Positions 62,732 through 64,000 of a stretch of 64,000 bases of DNA are shown in pieces. Positions within the stretch are counted from its first letter, which is position 1; the number at the start of each line of letters is the position of its first letter. The translations under genes and the position numbers were made by a program. Source of the DNA: Martinezella tropici (lineage in GTDB: Bacteria > Pseudomonadota > Alphaproteobacteria > Rhizobiales > Rhizobiaceae); assembly GCF_008370325.1 (NCBI RefSeq), contig NZ_VNIP01000004.1, forward strand, positions 62,001 to 126,000, in the 5' to 3' direction. Below the pieces are notes generated by a model. The model had not been told where the DNA came from and made no database searches. It saw only the letters and a program-made list of their open reading frames with translations.

Positions 62732-64000
62732 ATGACAACACAGGTTGAACATAAGATGCCCAAGCGGGCAGCGCTCGCGAGTTGGCTCGGAAGTGCGGTC
62801 GAGTACTATGATTTCTTCGTCTACGGGACAGCGGCCGCGCTGATTTTTCCAAAAATCTTCTTTTCGGCGGAAGATCCGCAAACGGCAGCCATCGCCTCCT
62901 TTGCAACCTTTGGTGTAGCCTACATCATGCGGCCCCTAGGTGCGGTCATTCTCGGTCATGTCGGCGACAAGTTCGGCCGCAAGAAGGTGCTGACCTTCAC
63001 TTTGCTCCTTATGGGCTTTTCGACCTTCATCATCGGTTGCCTGCCGACCTACAATCAAGCTGGCATTCTGGCGCCGATTCTTCTGGTTCTGGCGCGCTTG
63101 CTCCAGGGCATTTCGGCTGCCGGCGAACAGGCCGGCGCCAGTTCCATGACGCTAGAGCATGCCCCTGAAAACCGACGCGCCTTCTTTACCAGCTTCACGC
63201 TGAGCGGAACGCAAGCCGGGTTGATCCTTGCAACATTGGTCTTCATCCCGCTTGGAAAGCTCGATGAGGCCGCATTGATGTCCTGGGGCTGGCGCGTGCC
63301 CTTCTTTCTGAGCTTCGTGGTTGTCATCGTCGGATTCTGGGTTCGCCGAACACTCGCTGAAACGCCTGCTTTCCTGGAGGAAACAAAGAAGGGAGAGGTT
63401 GCGAAAGTACCGCTTGTCTCGCTTCTCACCAACTATTGGACCGATGTTCTCCGCATCATCTTCGCCGCGTTGATTTCCGTCGTCAGCACCATTTTCAGCG
63501 TCTTCACGCTGTCCTATGCGGTCAATACCATGCATATCGACCGCTCGACGATGCTGACCGTTCTGGTGCTTGCCAATATCGTGGCATTAGGCGCCATTCC
63601 GGCATGGGCCACTCTCGCGGATCGCATCGGCCGCAAGCCGGTGTTCATCTTCGGCGCCATCGGCTGCGCGGTGCTGATTTGGCCCTATATCTGGGCCATC
63701 AGCCAGAACAACCTCATGCTCGTCTTCGTTCTCGGCATTCTGCTTTCGGGTGTGGTCTACAGCGCCTCCAACGGCGTCTGGCCGGCGCTCTATGCGGAAA
63801 TGTTCGACACCCGCGTGCGTCTGTCCGGCATGGCGGTCGGCACCCAGATCGGCTTTGCGCTCGGTGGTTTCGCACCGACGATCAGTGCCGCCGTGATGGG
63901 CACCGGGCCGATGGGATGGGTACCGGTGGCCGTGTTTACCTCGATCACAGCCTTGATTGCTGCCGTCTCCGCGGCGACGGCAACGGAGACCTACCGAACG
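62732..64000 (+). CDS. MHS-family MFS transporter (3' end outside window)
   Basis: The frame opens at ATG 62732 (GGGAGGAA upstream) and stays open to the end of the window, so 423 residues are visible and the stop is missing. It belongs to the metabolite:H+ symporter family (ProP, ShiA, KgtP type). SWLGSAVEYYDFFVYGTAAA at the N-terminus, the motif GHVGDKFGRKKVLTF in loop 2-3, and ARLLQGISAAGEQAGASSMT are all characteristic. About ten of twelve spans are present. Likely imports a carboxylate or similar solute; the exact substrate cannot be told. Confidence 0.9.
   Translation, partial: MTTQVEHKMPKRAALASWLGSAVEYYDFFVYGTAAALIFPKIFFSAEDPQTAAIASFATFGVAYIMRPLGAVILGHVGDKFGRKKVLTFTLLLMGFSTFIIGCLPTYNQAGILAPILLVLARLLQGISAAGEQAGASSMTLEHAPENRRAFFTSFTLSGTQAGLILATLVFIPLGKLDEAALMSWGWRVPFFLSFVVVIVGFWVRRTLAETPAFLEETKKGEVAKVPLVSLLTNYWTDVLRIIFAALISVVSTIFSVFTLSYAVNTMHIDRSTMLTVLVLANIVALGAIPAWATLADRIGRKPVFIFGAIGCAVLIWPYIWAISQNNLMLVFVLGILLSGVVYSASNGVWPALYAEMFDTRVRLSGMAVGTQIGFALGGFAPTISAAVMGTGPMGWVPVAVFTSITALIAAVSAATATETYRT

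Overview
The window reads as accessory DNA of a Rhizobiaceae bacterium (Rhizobium/Agrobacterium/Sinorhizobium group). The reasons are a complete bioBFDAZ operon with a GntR regulator and BioR-type operator boxes; an operon matching the Sinorhizobium meliloti arabinose-containing polysaccharide (aps) genes; IalB, DUF995, DUF1176, DUF1236 and DUF1127 proteins; and dispersed palindromic repeats typical of rhizobial intergenic DNA. I see no rRNA, tRNA, CRISPR array, integrase or intact insertion sequence. Several decayed gene remnants suggest a flexible replicon region; that is inference.

Layout. 1-789: end of an AraC regulator. 1282-8853: a surface cassette of a coupled small protein, a 1556-residue YadA-type trimeric autotransporter adhesin, two IalB-family proteins, an anchored periplasmic protein and a DUF4189 protein. 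9296-13325 (minus): polar amino acid ABC importer with a homocysteine S-methyltransferase, divergent from an Lrp regulator. 14040-16875 (minus): FecBCD-type metal chelate importer. 17039-18136: DNA polymerase IV. 18368-27723: AraC regulator plus the seven-gene polysaccharide operon uxs-uxe-apsS-ugd-apsH1-apsE-apsH2, which could make UDP-glucuronate, UDP-xylose and UDP-arabinose itself. 28293-35151 (minus): DUF4239 membrane protein, GntR (probable BioR) and the biotin operon. 35290-36130: a frameshifted EamA permease and a CGNR regulator cut by an in-frame stop. 36341-38561: carbonic anhydrase with a SulP permease.

38562-47810: decayed DNA, small proteins, a LysR gene, a DUF1127 protein, a PhnB-like protein and a membrane-bound AraC regulator ahead of a MacAB-like export operon. 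47853-52758: a NarL-type two-component system flanked by two exported Gly/Asn-rich proteins, then a DUF1236 protein. 52933-58576: MFS transporter with divergent LysR, a DUF1176 protein, an AraC regulator and a secreted protein with a PASTA-like motif. 59116-64000: small secreted and hypothetical proteins, a decayed chrA, a SnoaL-like/MarR divergent pair and the start of an MHS-family transporter.

Themes are cell-surface construction (adhesin, polysaccharide, many exported small proteins), nutrient uptake (amino acid, metal chelate, bicarbonate/sulfate) and local regulators. All calls come from reading the sequence and family knowledge; no database search was run.
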